In this document: piece by piece, positions 54,734 to 63,495 of the stretch
Layout of the letters: each line of letters begins with the position of its first letter
Numbering within the stretch: position 1 is the first letter of the stretch
Assembly (NCBI RefSeq): GCF_003003095.1
Contig: NZ_PVTT01000002.1
Coordinates: 806,001-870,000 of the forward strand
Direction: 5' to 3'
Length of the DNA: 64,000 nucleotides
Origin: Hasllibacter halocynthiae
Lineage (GTDB): Bacteria > Pseudomonadota > Alphaproteobacteria > Rhodobacterales > Rhodobacteraceae
Notes under the pieces: model-generated
What the model was told of the DNA's origin: nothing
The model's input: the letters and a program-made list of their open reading frames with translations, nothing else
Databases searched by the model: none
Position numbers and translations under genes: made by a program

Positions 54734-55036
54734 ATGCGCCTTCTTCTTGTCATCCTCCTCCTTGCCGCCTGCTCGGGACCGCAGCCCGCCTTCCGCGGCG
54801 TACCCGCCGCCACGGTGCAGCGCGACGGCTTCACCTTCCACGTCCGCCGTTCGGGCGGCGAGGTCGAGCTGGTGCGTACCGGCTTCGTGCCGCCGCGGCG
54901 CCTGCCGCGCGCCTATCCGGCCGCTCTCGCGGCCGCGCGGGCGGCCACCGGGTGCGTGCCGATCCCGGGCAGCCTTTCCGGCGATCCGGCCGTGATCCGC
55001 CTCTCCGTCCGCTGCGATCCGGACGGGAGCGGCTGA
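54734..55036 (+). CDS. Small lipoprotein of unknown function
   Basis: A 100-residue protein with a lipoprotein signal (RLLLVILLLAACSG, Cys near residue 13). The mature domain is small and beta-rich (TVQRDGFTFHVRRSGGEVELVRTGFVPP) with two further cysteines near residues 74 and 94 that could form a disulfide. No family recognised. Located in the envelope, most probably outer membrane. Upstream SD-like GGAGGCAAGG. Confidence 0.78.
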   Translation: MRLLLVILLLAACSGPQPAFRGVPAATVQRDGFTFHVRRSGGEVELVRTGFVPPRRLPRAYPAALAAARAATGCVPIPGSLSGDPAVIRLSVRCDPDGSG

Positions 55037-55126
55037 AGCGCCGGGAAGCCCGCCGCCGGTAACCTGGAACGGACGGACGAAGACGATCAGGACGGTGAGG
55101 GTCGATGAGGGGTCGCGGCGACGGCG

Positions 55127-55176
55127 TTGACCGCGAATCACCCTTGCGGTTGTATGCCCGCGTCGATCCAACCGCA
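55127..55176 (+). promoter_or_regulatory. Candidate smc promoter with inverted repeat over the -10
   Basis: TTGACC (55127-55132), 17 bases, TTGTAT (55150-55155). A perfect inverted repeat, TGCGGTTG (55145-55152) and CAACCGCA (55169-55176), starts in the spacer, covers part of the -10 and ends downstream of the predicted start near 55162. It could be an operator, or a hairpin in the leader. Confidence 0.6.
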
Positions 55177-55187
55177 GGTACCCTGCC

Positions 55188-58100
55188 TTGCAATTCATCC
55201 GGCTGCGTCTCAACGGCTTCAAGAGCTTCGTCGATCCGACGGAGCTGGTGATCGCGCCGGGGCTGACCGGGGTGGTCGGGCCGAACGGCTGCGGCAAGTC
55301 CAACCTCCTCGAGGCCCTGCGCTGGGTGATGGGCGAGAACCGGCCTTCGGCCATGCGCGGCGGCGGGATGGAGGACGTGATCTTCGCCGGCACCGCGACC
55401 CGTCCCGCGCGGCACTTCGCGGAAGTCCAACTCGACCTCGACAACTCGGACCGCACCGCGCCCGCCGCGTTCAACCATCACGCGAGCATCGACGTCACCC
55501 GCCGCATCACGCGCGAGGCCGGATCGGCCTACAGGGCCGCCGGCGGCGAGGTGCGCGCACGCGACGTGCAGATGCTGTTCGCGGACGCCTCGACGGGCGC
55601 GCATTCGCCCGCTCTGGTCCGGCAGGGGCAGATCGCCGGGCTGATCGGGGCGAAGCCCAAGGCCCGCCGGCGCATCCTGGAGGAGGCGGCGGGGATCTCG
55701 GGCCTCTACCAGCGCCGCCACGAGGCCGAGCTGAAGCTGCGGGGGGCGGAGGGCAACCTGGACCGGGTCGAGGACCTTCTCGAGGCGCTGGCCCAGCAGC
55801 TCTCGCAGCTGGCGCGGCAGGCACGGGCGGCGGCCCGCTACCGCGAGATCGGCCAGCGGCTGCGCCTTGCGGAGGGTGCCCTCCTCTGGCGTCGCTGGCA
55901 GGAGGCCGACGACGTCCTCGAGGAAGCGCGCGCCGCCCTGCAGGGGTGCCTGGTCGATGCGGGCCGCGCGGAGGCCGCCGCGCGCGGGGCCGCCCAGGCG
56001 CGCGAGGAAGCCGATGCCGGCCTTCCCCCCGTGCGCGAGGAGGAGGCCGTCGCTGGCGCGATCGTCCAACGCGCCACGGTGGAGCGGGACAAGGTGCGGG
56101 ACCGGCTGGGCCGGGCCGAGGGCGCGATTCGGTCGATAGAGGGTCGTCTCGGCCAGATAGAGCAGGACTTCGCACGGCAGGACGCTCAGCAGGGCGACGC
56201 CGCGGGGGCGATGGGCGCCTTAGGCGAGGAACGGGATGCGCTCGCCGCGAAGGGGCAGGGCGAGCGAGCGCGCATCGCGGAGGCCGAGGTCGCCGCGCAG
56301 GCAGCGGCGGCGGGGTTGGGTGAAGCGGAGGCGCGCGGGGATCGCGCCAGAGAATTCGCAGCCCGTCTCGCCGCCCGCCACCAATCGGCCACGGCGCGGG
56401 CCGAGGAGACGGCACGCGCCGCCGCGCGCCTCGCCGCCGCGGCCGGGGAGGCCGCGAAAGGCCTTGACGCGGCGCAGGAGGCTGCGAAGGGGACGGAGGT
56501 GCATGCCGGAGAGGCGCGCAAGGCGGCCGAGGTGGCGGGCGAGGCCGCCGAACGGGCCGAGGCGGCGCTGCTGCAGGCGGATGCCGCCCGTGCCGACGCC
56601 GTTCAGGCCGAGGCGGTCGCACGGGCAGCGGAAGCCGAGGCGTCAGGCGGGGCAGGCGCGATCCGGGCCGAGGTTCGCGCGCTCGGGCGTCTTCTCGCCG
56701 CGGGGCGAGGGGACGCGCCCCTCCTGGATGCGGTGTCGGTCGAGCCGGGCTATGAAGCCGCCCTGGGCGCCGCCCTGGGAGAGGAGCTTCAGACGGCCGA
56801 GGCCGACTGGGCCGTTCTGCCCGATCTCTCCTCGGCTGCGCTTCCCCCGGGGGCCGAGCCGCTGGCCGGACATGTCCGCGCGCCTGCCGCCCTGTCCCGC
56901 CGTCTCGCCCTCGTCGGGGTGGTGGAGGGCGTGCCCGACAGGGCCGCGATGAGGCCGGGGGTCCGGCTCGTGTCGCGCGAGGGCGCGCTCTGGCGGTGGG
57001 ACGGGCTGGGCCGCCCCGCGGGCGAGGGCGGCGCCGCTGCGATGCGGCTGGCGCAGCGCAACCGGCTGGCGGCGCTGGCAGCCGATCTGAGCGCGGCGGA
57101 GGCACGGGCCGAGGCCGCGGCCCAAGACCACGCCGCTGCCAAGGCCGCCGCACGGGAGGCGGTGGAGGCCGACCGCTTCGCCCGCGCCGCCCGTGAGGCC
57201 TCGGGGCGCGAGGCCGCCCGCACCGCCCGCGATCTGGCCTCCGCGGAGGCGGCGGGGGAGCTGGCCAAGGGCCGGATCGAGACCTTGGACGCGCAGGCCG
57301 CCCGCCTCCACGAGGAGGCCGCCGCCGCGGAGGAGGCCCGGAGGGAGGCCGCCGCCGCGCTCGAGGGGCTGGGCGACGCCGACGCCGCCCGCGCGGAGGC
57401 CGAGATGTCCCGCCGAGAGGTCGCCGAGGCACGCGAGGCGATGACCACGGCGCGGGACGCCCTCGCCGCGGCCCGGCGCGAGGCGGAGGCCCGGGCCGCC
57501 CGTCTCGCGCAGGTCGAGAAGGATCTTGCCGGCTGGACCAAGCGCGTCCTCGCCGCGGACGGCCATGCCGCCGAGCTTCACCGCCGGCGCGAGAAGGCCG
57601 AGGCGGACCTTCTCGCCGCACGAGGAGCCCCTGCCGATCTGAGGGAGCGGCTGGCCGGCATCGACGGCGAGCTGAAGGAGGCGAAGGCGCGGCTCGCCGC
57701 CGCCGAGGAAGCACGTCGCCTCGCCGAGACGGCGCAGCGCGAGGCGCAGATCGCCGAGCGGGACGCCGAACGGCGCGCCGGCGAGGCCCGCGAGGCCCGC
57801 GTCCGCGCGGAAGCCCGGGCCTCCGCGGCGGCCGAGACCCGCGCCGCCGTCGATGCTCGCATCCGCGAGGAGACGGAGGCGGGGCCGGACGAGCTGCTCG
57901 CCGCCCTGGGCGATCCGGCCGCGCTCCCCCCGGTGGAGAAGGCGGAGGCCGACCTCGCTGGGCTGCGCCGCCAGCGCGAGGCGATGGGCGCGGTGAACCT
58001 GCGCGCGGAGGAGGATGCCGAAGAGGTCCGCGTCGAGCACGACGTCCTTGGGGCGGAGGCGGAGGACCTGCGCGGGGCCATCGACCGCCTCCGCAGGGGC

Positions 58101-58604
58101 ATCGCGGAGCTGAACCGCGAGGGGCGCCAGCGCCTTCTCGACGCGTTCGGGACGGTGAACCGCAACTTCGGTACCCTCTTCACCCACCTCTTCGGAGGTG
58201 GCGAGGCGCGGCTTGAGCTGGTCGAGGCGGACGACCCGCTAGAGGCGGGACTCGAGATTCTCTGCCAGCCGCCGGGCAAGAAGCTATCCACGCTCTCGCT
58301 CCTTTCGGGGGGCGAGCAGACGCTGACGGCGATGGCGCTGATCTTCGCGGTGTTCCTCGCCAATCCAGCGCCGATCTGCGTGCTCGACGAGGTCGACGCC
58401 CCGCTCGACGACGCGAACGTCACACGGTTCTGCGACCTTCTCGACGAGATGACCAAGCGCACGGACACGCGCTTCCTGATCATCACGCACCACGCCATCA
58501 CCATGAGCCGGATGGACCGTCTCTTCGGGGTCACGATGGTCGAGCAGGGGGTCAGCCAACTCGTCTCCGTCGATCTCGGCCGAGCAGAGGCGCTGGTCGC
58601 GTGA
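55188..58604 (+). CDS. smc: Chromosome segregation protein SMC
   Basis: A 1138-residue structural-maintenance ATPase. Walker A GPNGCGKSNLLEALRWVMGE lies near residues 30-50, a long coiled coil follows, and a hinge domain at ~500-620 (LLDAVSVEPGYEAALGAALGEEL through LVGVVEGVPDRAA) with GG-type turns; then a second coil, signature LSGGEQTLTAMA and Walker B CVLDEVDAPLDDAN. The start is TTG at 55188 (product MQFIRLRLNGFKSFVDP, the exact family N-terminus). ScpA/ScpB genes are not in the window. Very alanine-rich coils. Confidence 0.97.
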   Translation: MQFIRLRLNGFKSFVDPTELVIAPGLTGVVGPNGCGKSNLLEALRWVMGENRPSAMRGGGMEDVIFAGTATRPARHFAEVQLDLDNSDRTAPAAFNHHASIDVTRRITREAGSAYRAAGGEVRARDVQMLFADASTGAHSPALVRQGQIAGLIGAKPKARRRILEEAAGISGLYQRRHEAELKLRGAEGNLDRVEDLLEALAQQLSQLARQARAAARYREIGQRLRLAEGALLWRRWQEADDVLEEARAALQGCLVDAGRAEAAARGAAQAREEADAGLPPVREEEAVAGAIVQRATVERDKVRDRLGRAEGAIRSIEGRLGQIEQDFARQDAQQGDAAGAMGALGEERDALAAKGQGERARIAEAEVAAQAAAAGLGEAEARGDRAREFAARLAARHQSATARAEETARAAARLAAAAGEAAKGLDAAQEAAKGTEVHAGEARKAAEVAGEAAERAEAALLQADAARADAVQAEAVARAAEAEASGGAGAIRAEVRALGRLLAAGRGDAPLLDAVSVEPGYEAALGAALGEELQTAEADWAVLPDLSSAALPPGAEPLAGHVRAPAALSRRLALVGVVEGVPDRAAMRPGVRLVSREGALWRWDGLGRPAGEGGAAAMRLAQRNRLAALAADLSAAEARAEAAAQDHAAAKAAAREAVEADRFARAAREASGREAARTARDLASAEAAGELAKGRIETLDAQAARLHEEAAAAEEARREAAAALEGLGDADAARAEAEMSRREVAEAREAMTTARDALAAARREAEARAARLAQVEKDLAGWTKRVLAADGHAAELHRRREKAEADLLAARGAPADLRERLAGIDGELKEAKARLAAAEEARRLAETAQREAQIAERDAERRAGEAREARVRAEARASAAAETRAAVDARIREETEAGPDELLAALGDPAALPPVEKAEADLAGLRRQREAMGAVNLRAEEDAEEVRVEHDVLGAEAEDLRGAIDRLRRGIAELNREGRQRLLDAFGTVNRNFGTLFTHLFGGGEARLELVEADDPLEAGLEILCQPPGKKLSTLSLLSGGEQTLTAMALIFAVFLANPAPICVLDEVDAPLDDANVTRFCDLLDEMTKRTDTRFLIITHHAITMSRMDRLFGVTMVEQGVSQLVSVDLGRAEALVA

Positions 58605-58615
58605 CGTAGGGAACG

Positions 58616-58630
58616 CCCCGCAGCGCGGGG
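58616..58630 (+). terminator. Short hairpin after smc
   Basis: CCCCGC (58616-58621), loop AGC, GCGGGG (58625-58630), 12 bases after the smc stop. A compact GC stem without a T-run; possible terminator. Confidence 0.4.
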
Positions 58631-58779
58631 TGGCGCCACCACCGCTCGGCAAGGGGCCTGCTCGTACTTTCCGGGCCTCCGCCGCGCCGCCGGCCGGCAG
58701 ATCGCCGCCAGCAGCTCGCCGGGGGCTCGCCTCGCAAATCGGCGGGCCGGGGGCGTCGAAGCCCCGATCGGCCGGCAGG

Positions 58780-59946
58780 CTAGAGCGCGCCGAGGAGGCG
58801 CGCGTCCGGCCAGCCGTCCACGGGCAGGCCGAGGCGCGCCTGCTCCGCCCGGACGGCCGCGCGGGTGCCCGCGCCGAGGATGCCGTCGACCTCGCCCACG
58901 TCGTGGCCGCGCGCCGCCAGGCGGCGCTGAAGCTCGCGCATCTCCCCGTCGCCGATGCCGGGGCGGGGGTTGCCGGAATCGAAGACGGGCGCGCCTTCCA
59001 GGCGGGTGGCGAGGTAGGCGGCCGTGATGGCGTAGGTCAGGGACTGGTTCCACTCGAGATAGACGCCGAAGTTCGGGAAGGCGAGGAAGGCCGGCCCATT
59101 CGCGCCCTGCGGCAGCAGCAGCGCGGCCGGAAGGTCGGCCGGGGCGTCCCCCGTCCGGGGCACGACGCCCAAGTCGCGCCATTCGGACATGGGGCGCCGT
59201 CCCTCCAAGCCGGAGACGGCGGGGTCGAGGCCGGCGGGCACCACCGCCTCCAGCAGCCACGGCTCGCCCGGGCGCCATCCCAGCCCCGCCAGCATCCGCG
59301 CGCCGGAGACGAGGGCGTCGGGCGCCGACCCCTTCAGGTCCACGCGGCCGTCCCCGTCCGCGTCCGTACCGTGGTTCAGGATGTCCTCGGGCAGCATCTG
59401 CACCATCCCGATCTCGCCCGCCCAGGCGCCCGTGGTGCCCGCGGGATCGAACCCGCCCCGCTCGTAGAGGTCGAGGGCCGCGAAGATCTGCGGTCGGAAC
59501 AGTTCGGGCCGGCGGCAGTCATGGGCGAGGGTCACGAGGGAGTTCAGCGTCCCGTAGTCGCCCTGGAAGGCGCCGTAATCCGTCTCGAGCGCCCAGAAGG
59601 CCAGCATCACGCCGGCGGGAATGCCCGTCTCGCCTTCGATGCGGTCGAAGACGGGGGCGTGGCGGTCCGCGTTCTGGCGGCCCGCCTCTATCCGGCTACC
59701 CGAGATGATGCGCCGCGCGAAGTCCGTGAAGGGGAGCTGGAACACCCCTTGGCGCCTGTCGGCGGCAAGCGTCCGTTCGTCCTGGCGGACGCCTGCGAGG
59801 AAGGCGTCGACCGTCGCCGCGTCATGGCCCCCGGCGACCGCCTCGGCGCGCAGGCCGTCCAGGAAGGCGGGAAAGGGACCTCCGCAGTCCTGCGCGGCGG
59901 CGGGCGCGGCGAGAAGCGCGAGGACGAGGGCGAGCGGTCGGGGCAT
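58780..59946 (-). CDS. Lytic murein transglycosylase with peptidoglycan-binding domain, MltB-like
   Basis: A 388-residue periplasmic enzyme with a signal peptide (RPLALVLALLAAPAAAQDC), an MltB-type domain with the catalytic Glu in WALETDYG, the LAHDCRRPELF segment, AGEIGMVQMLP and a C-terminal peptidoglycan-binding domain (REL QRRLAARGHDVGEVDGILGAGTRAAVRAEQ, split here for length). Paralogue of the shorter enzyme at 11.4-12.2 kb, with the same domain order up to the added binding module. SD CGGAGGA before ATG 59946. Confidence 0.92.
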   Translation of the reverse strand: MPRPLALVLALLAAPAAAQDCGGPFPAFLDGLRAEAVAGGHDAATVDAFLAGVRQDERTLAADRRQGVFQLPFTDFARRIISGSRIEAGRQNADRHAPVFDRIEGETGIPAGVMLAFWALETDYGAFQGDYGTLNSLVTLAHDCRRPELFRPQIFAALDLYERGGFDPAGTTGAWAGEIGMVQMLPEDILNHGTDADGDGRVDLKGSAPDALVSGARMLAGLGWRPGEPWLLEAVVPAGLDPAVSGLEGRRPMSEWRDLGVVPRTGDAPADLPAALLLPQGANGPAFLAFPNFGVYLEWNQSLTYAITAAYLATRLEGAPVFDSGNPRPGIGDGEMRELQRRLAARGHDVGEVDGILGAGTRAAVRAEQARLGLPVDGWPDARLLGAL

Positions 59947-60145
59947 GGCGTTCCTCCGTGCGGTGCGTTGCGGGCGATGGCGCGCATGTCGGCCGATGGC
60001 AAGGCCACGTCGGGGGCGCTCCACGGGCCTCCCCCAGAATGGGGGGTGACACCGGATGCAAGGATGGGTTCTCCTGCGACTCGGATTCCAAGGGTCCTGT
60101 CCGTTGCGGTGGATCGTCGCGGGGGCGGGCGGGGGACATGATACG

Positions 60146-60586
60146 ATGCACGTTCTGATCGTGGAGCCGGACGCCGCGCTTTCGGCGCTTTGGGCGAGGG
60201 TCCTGCGCAGGCTGGGCCACCAGGTCTTCGAGGCGCGCGGGCAGCGCGACGCGGTGAGGACGATCCGGGAGCGCGCGGTCGAGGTGATCATCCTCGACCT
60301 CGTCCTCGAGGAGGGATCCGCCATCGCCACGGCGGACTACGCCGGCTATGCGCGCCCGGACGCGCAGGTCATAACCGTCACTTCCTCGTCCTTTTTCTCG
60401 GACGGCTCGATCTTCCAGCACATGCCCAACGCGCGCGCCTTCGTCCGCACGGGCACCTCGCCCGAGGACCTCGCCGCCATGGCCGAGCACTACGGCGGCG
60501 TCCTCGGCCGATCGTCGCCGGGCGCGGCGCCCGGCCGCCGGGACGCGGAACTCCCGCCTCTTTCCGGCGTTGCCGACTCGCCATGA
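60146..60586 (+). CDS. Response-regulator receiver-like protein, degenerate
   Basis: A 146-residue single-domain protein with the fold of a CheY-type receiver: HVLIVEPDAALSALWARVL, the phospho-acceptor position D51 in VIILDLVLEEG, then VITVTSSSFFSDG. The acidic pair is E7/D9 rather than D/D, and the conserved Lys of the last strand is Arg-Thr (R101-T102, AFVRTGTSPEDL). So it may bind but not readily dephosphorylate, or act as a pseudo-receiver. C-terminal tail is Gly/Pro-rich. Pairs with the following small gene. Confidence 0.72.
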   Translation: MHVLIVEPDAALSALWARVLRRLGHQVFEARGQRDAVRTIRERAVEVIILDLVLEEGSAIATADYAGYARPDAQVITVTSSSFFSDGSIFQHMPNARAFVRTGTSPEDLAAMAEHYGGVLGRSSPGAAPGRRDAELPPLSGVADSP

Positions 60587-60627
60587 TGTCGCAAGGCCGT
60601 GCGGGTCCTGCGATGGGGGAGATCGCC

Positions 60628-60975
60628 ATGACAACCTTCCTTCCGCCCGAGATGATCGAGGACGTCGCCGCCGCCCGCCATGCCCGTGCCGCCGCCCGCA
60701 GCCGGCTGCGCGTCAGGGTCGGCACGGCGAGCTTCCCCGTGCTGCGCGAGACGGCGCGAGGCTTCGCGCTCGCGTTGTCGGACGCCCCCCGCCTCCGGGG
60801 GCATGTGGACCTCTATGACGGGGCGGTGCACCGGACGAGCTGCCTCATCGTCGCTTCGGAGGCCGAGGGCGGCGAGATGTATTACGAGTACAAGCGCGCC
60901 ACCCCGATCGCCGACACGCCCGCCATCGACTACGAGCGGGCGCCGGACGCGCCGGTCGCCCTCCTCATGCACTGA
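60628..60975 (+). CDS. Conserved hypothetical protein, PilZ-like (tentative)
   Basis: A 115-residue protein that starts with a helical segment (PPEMIEDVAAARHARAAARSRLRVRVG) followed by a beta-rich domain (FPVLRETARGFALALSDAPRLRGHVDLYDGAVHRTSCLIVASEAEGGEMYYEYKR). The beta part recalls PilZ, and the RSRLRVR could stand for its basic cyclic-di-GMP motif, but the match is weak. GGGGAGA lies before ATG 60628. Commonly found next to the receiver-like gene in relatives, so a functional pair is probable. Confidence 0.7.
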   Translation: MTTFLPPEMIEDVAAARHARAAARSRLRVRVGTASFPVLRETARGFALALSDAPRLRGHVDLYDGAVHRTSCLIVASEAEGGEMYYEYKRATPIADTPAIDYERAPDAPVALLMH

Positions 60976-61010
60976 CGATCGCGCCCCTGTTCCGGGGACG
61001 CGCGCCGCGG

Positions 61011-62204
61011 CTACTGAAGATCGCCGAAGGCGGCGGAGAGGCGCTCGCACGCCTCGGCGACCTGGGCACGGGGGGCGGCGATGTTGAAGCGCAGCCAGGT
61101 ATCCGCGCCCTTGCCGAAGGTGGGCCCGTGGTTCACCGCGATGCGGGCGTCCCGCTCGACGCGGCGCGTGAACTCCTCCCGCGGCATGCCGGTGCCGGCG
61201 AAGTCGACCCAGGAGAGATAGGTCGCCTCCAGCGGCATGGAGCGCAGGCCGGGAACGTTCTCGACGGCCCTGTCGAAGAGCCGCCTGTTGCCGTCGAGAT
61301 AGTCCATCAGCCCGTCCACCCAAGCCGCGCCCCGGGGTGAGTAGGCGGCCGTCGTCATGAAGAGGCCGAAGCTGTTGGGCGACATCCCAAGGGCGGCCAT
61401 CCGGGCAGCGAAGCGCGCGCGCAGCCCTTCGTCCGGTACGGTCACGTTGCCGGTGTGGGAGCCTGCGATGTTGAAGGTCTTGGTGGTCGCCGTCATCATC
61501 ACGAGGCGGTCCTCGATCCCTTCGATGGCGGTCATCGGAACGTGGCGATGGCCGGGATAGACCAGGTCGTGGTGGATTTCGTCCGAGACGAGGACGAGAT
61601 CGTGGCGCCGGGCGAAGGCAGCGACGCGCTCCAGCTCCTCCCGGGTCCAGACGCGCCCACCGGGATTGTGGGGCGAGCAGAGGATCAGCATCCGCTCGTG
61701 GCCCTTCAGCTGGGCATCGAAAGCTTCGAACGCCTCCTCGCTCAGCACGTAGCGTCCCTCTTCGATCGGCATCTCCAGCTCGACCAGATCGCGGCCGGAG
61801 GCGCGGATCACGCGGGCGAAGGCATGATAGACGGGGGTCAGGAGGACCACGCCGTCGCCGGGCGCGGTGAATGCGTCGATGCACATGCCCGTGCCGTTCA
61901 CCAGACCATGGGTGGTGAAGATCGCCTCTGGGTCAACGTCCCATCCGTGCCGCTCGCTCATCCACCAGCGGATGGCCTCGATGTAGCGCGAATCATCCCC
62001 GAAATAGCCGTAGATGCCGTGATCCAGCATCCCCTGCAGAGCGTCCTGGATCACCTCTGGGGGGCGGAACTCCATGTCCGCCACCCACATGGCGATGCCG
62101 TCCTCCGGCGGGACGCCGTAGATCGGCTCCATCATGTCCCACTTCACGCAGTGGGTGCCGCGGCGGTCGATGATCGTGTCGAAGCGGGGATCGTGATCTG
62201 TCAT
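61011..62204 (-). CDS. PLP-dependent C-S lyase / aminotransferase (MalY/PatB family)
   Basis: A 397-residue fold-type I PLP enzyme of the MalY/PatB group, which cleaves cystathionine and similar C-S bonds. Conserved regions are CVKWDMMEPIYG, AMWVADMEF, the LTPVYHAFARVI segment, CSPHNPGG with the PLP-contacting Asn, LVSDEIHHDLVYPG with the PLP Asp, and the Schiff-base Lys in ATTKTFNIAGSHTG. Could contribute to methionine or cysteine metabolism. No SD; the promoter lies six bases upstream of the ATG inside the end of the XRE gene. Confidence 0.9.
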   Translation of the reverse strand: MTDHDPRFDTIIDRRGTHCVKWDMMEPIYGVPPEDGIAMWVADMEFRPPEVIQDALQGMLDHGIYGYFGDDSRYIEAIRWWMSERHGWDVDPEAIFTTHGLVNGTGMCIDAFTAPGDGVVLLTPVYHAFARVIRASGRDLVELEMPIEEGRYVLSEEAFEAFDAQLKGHERMLILCSPHNPGGRVWTREELERVAAFARRHDLVLVSDEIHHDLVYPGHRHVPMTAIEGIEDRLVMMTATTKTFNIAGSHTGNVTVPDEGLRARFAARMAALGMSPNSFGLFMTTAAYSPRGAAWVDGLMDYLDGNRRLFDRAVENVPGLRSMPLEATYLSWVDFAGTGMPREEFTRRVERDARIAVNHGPTFGKGADTWLRFNIAAPRAQVAEACERLSAAFGDLQ

Positions 62205-62210
62205 CCGTTC

Positions 62211-62239
62211 CGAATGGTGGGGCCGGATGCGGAGGTCAA
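62211..62239 (-). promoter_or_regulatory. Candidate promoter of the MalY-type gene, leaderless type
   Basis: On the minus strand, TTGACC (complement of 62234-62239), 17 bases, CATTCG (complement of 62211-62216), six bases to ATG. The -10 match is weak; the -35 overlaps the XRE gene's stop region. Confidence 0.4.
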
Positions 62240-62439
62240 TCCGGGGGCAGGGCGAAGAGGTCCTCGACCCGGGCGCCGAGCGCGGCTGCGAGGCGCAGCG
62301 CTAGCTCGGTGGAGGGGACGAAGACGCCGTTCTCGATCGTGTTCACCGTCTTGCGGGAGACCCCGACCGCATCGGCGAGGGCGGCCTGCGTCAGCCCGGC
62401 CGCTTCCCTGTGCGCGCGCAGGCGCACGATCAGCCTCAC
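62236..62439 (-). CDS. XRE-family helix-turn-helix regulator
   Basis: A 67-residue protein consisting of a single Cro/CI-type domain: [49 protein letters not shown]. The recognition helix is [15 protein letters not shown] start overlaps the stop of the membrane-protein gene (GTGA). Small XRE regulators paired with membrane proteins usually repress their own operon; candidate half-sites are described upstream. The MalY-type gene lies 31 bases downstream. Confidence 0.88.
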   Translation of the reverse strand: MRLIVRLRAHREAAGLTQAALADAVGVSRKTVNTIENGVFVPSTELALRLAAALGARVEDLFALPPD

Positions 62440-62849
62440 CCGCGCGCCCGCCTCGCCTCGGCGATCAGCACCAGCACGAAAGGCACCGCCGCCGCCAGGA
62501 AGCCGATCATCGGAACGTAGCGGTCGTATCCCATCCCGATCGCCTCCGGCCCCCAGCCGATCGAGGCGAACGCGCCGACCGCGGCCCAGTAGCCGGCCGC
62601 CTGCGCCCTGAGCCAGAGGGCCGTCGCGCCCTCGTCATGCGCGGCCTCGACGGCGGCGCGCGGCAGCGCGAAGGCCGCCACGAAGACCAGCGCGGCGGTC
62701 CCCAGCCCGAAGGCGAGCGACGCCCAGGCCGGCACCCGGTCCAGCAGCCCCGCCGCCCCGAGCCCGGCGAAGAGGAGGAAGGCCGCCCCTAGGACGGCGT
62801 AGGCCCCCAGGCGGATCATCTCGGCGGCGCGTTCGGCGGGGCGGGGCAT
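62436..62849 (-). CDS. Four-helix membrane protein paired with XRE regulator
   Basis: A 137-residue hydrophobic protein with four predicted helices (residues ~10-35, 40-62, 82-100, 110-130) ending in an arginine tail. No family recognised. Good SD (GGAGG) before ATG 62849. Translationally coupled with the XRE regulator. The pair recalls small membrane-sensor/regulator operons, but no ligand or signal is evident. Confidence 0.68.
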   Translation of the reverse strand: MPRPAERAAEMIRLGAYAVLGAAFLLFAGLGAAGLLDRVPAWASLAFGLGTAALVFVAAFALPRAAVEAAHDEGATALWLRAQAAGYWAAVGAFASIGWGPEAIGMGYDRYVPMIGFLAAAVPFVLVLIAEARRARG

Positions 62850-62864
62850 GGCGGGCCTCCTGGC

Positions 62865-62914
62865 GTAACCTGCGGATTGCATGTTCCCAGCCTGGAGGGT
62901 AACGTCAAGGTTAC
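62865..62914 (-). promoter_or_regulatory. Promoter region with GTAAC half-sites before the XRE/membrane pair
   Basis: Reading leftward: GTAACC-TTGAC-GTTACC, a dyad at 62898-62914 that contains a TTGACG -35, then 17 bases to AACATG (weak -10), then a third half-site (GTAACC on the plus strand at 62865-62870) between the promoter and the gene. The layout suits repression by the small XRE protein. Confidence 0.5.
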
Positions 62915-62928
62915 ACGCCGCGCCCCGA

Positions 62929-62957
62929 TTGCGCCTTGGCGCCTCGCCGCCTATCTC
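62929..62957 (+). promoter_or_regulatory. Candidate def promoter, leaderless type
   Basis: TTGCGC (62929-62934), 17 bases, TATCTC (62952-62957), six bases to the def ATG at 62964. No SD. Confidence 0.55.
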
Positions 62958-62963
62958 CCCTTC

Positions 62964-63491
62964 ATGGCGATCCGACCGATCCTCCTGCACCCGGATTCCC
63001 GGCTCAAGAAGCGCGCCGCCCCGATCGGCGTGCCCACGAACGCGCACCGCGCCTTGGCCGAGGACATGCTGGCCACCATGTACGACGCGCCGGGCATCGG
63101 CCTTGCCGCGCCGCAGGTCGGCGTGCTCGAGCGGATGATCGTCATGGACTGCGAGAAGGAGGAGGGCGCGACGCCCCGCCCCCTCGTCTTGATCGACCCG
63201 GAGATCGCCTGGTCCTCCGAGGAGCGGAACGTCTACGAGGAAGGGTGCCTCTCCATACCCGAGCAGTTCGCCGACGTGGAGCGGCCCTCGGCCGTGACCG
63301 TCCGATGGACCGATCCCGGCGGCGAACGGCGGGAGGAGACTTTCGACGGTCTGTGGGCGACCTGCGTGCAGCACGAGATCGACCATCTCGACGGGGTGCT
63401 CTTCATCGACCACGTGGGCCCGATGAAGCGCCAGCTCATCACGCGCAAGGCGCTGAAGATGAAGAAGGAACGCGCGAGGGAGGCGTCCTGA
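62964..63491 (+). CDS. def: Peptide deformylase
   Basis: Removes the formyl group from nascent N-termini. The 175-residue metalloenzyme has motif 1 GIGLAAPQVG, motif 2 EEGCLSIP with the metal Cys, and motif 3 QHEIDHLDGVLF with the two metal histidines and catalytic Glu. All canonical residues are present, so this is the probable main deformylase. Starts at ATG 62964 next to a leaderless-type promoter. Two further deformylase genes follow at once. Confidence 0.96.
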   Translation: MAIRPILLHPDSRLKKRAAPIGVPTNAHRALAEDMLATMYDAPGIGLAAPQVGVLERMIVMDCEKEEGATPRPLVLIDPEIAWSSEERNVYEEGCLSIPEQFADVERPSAVTVRWTDPGGERREETFDGLWATCVQHEIDHLDGVLFIDHVGPMKRQLITRKALKMKKERAREAS

Positions 63492-63495
63492 GCCC

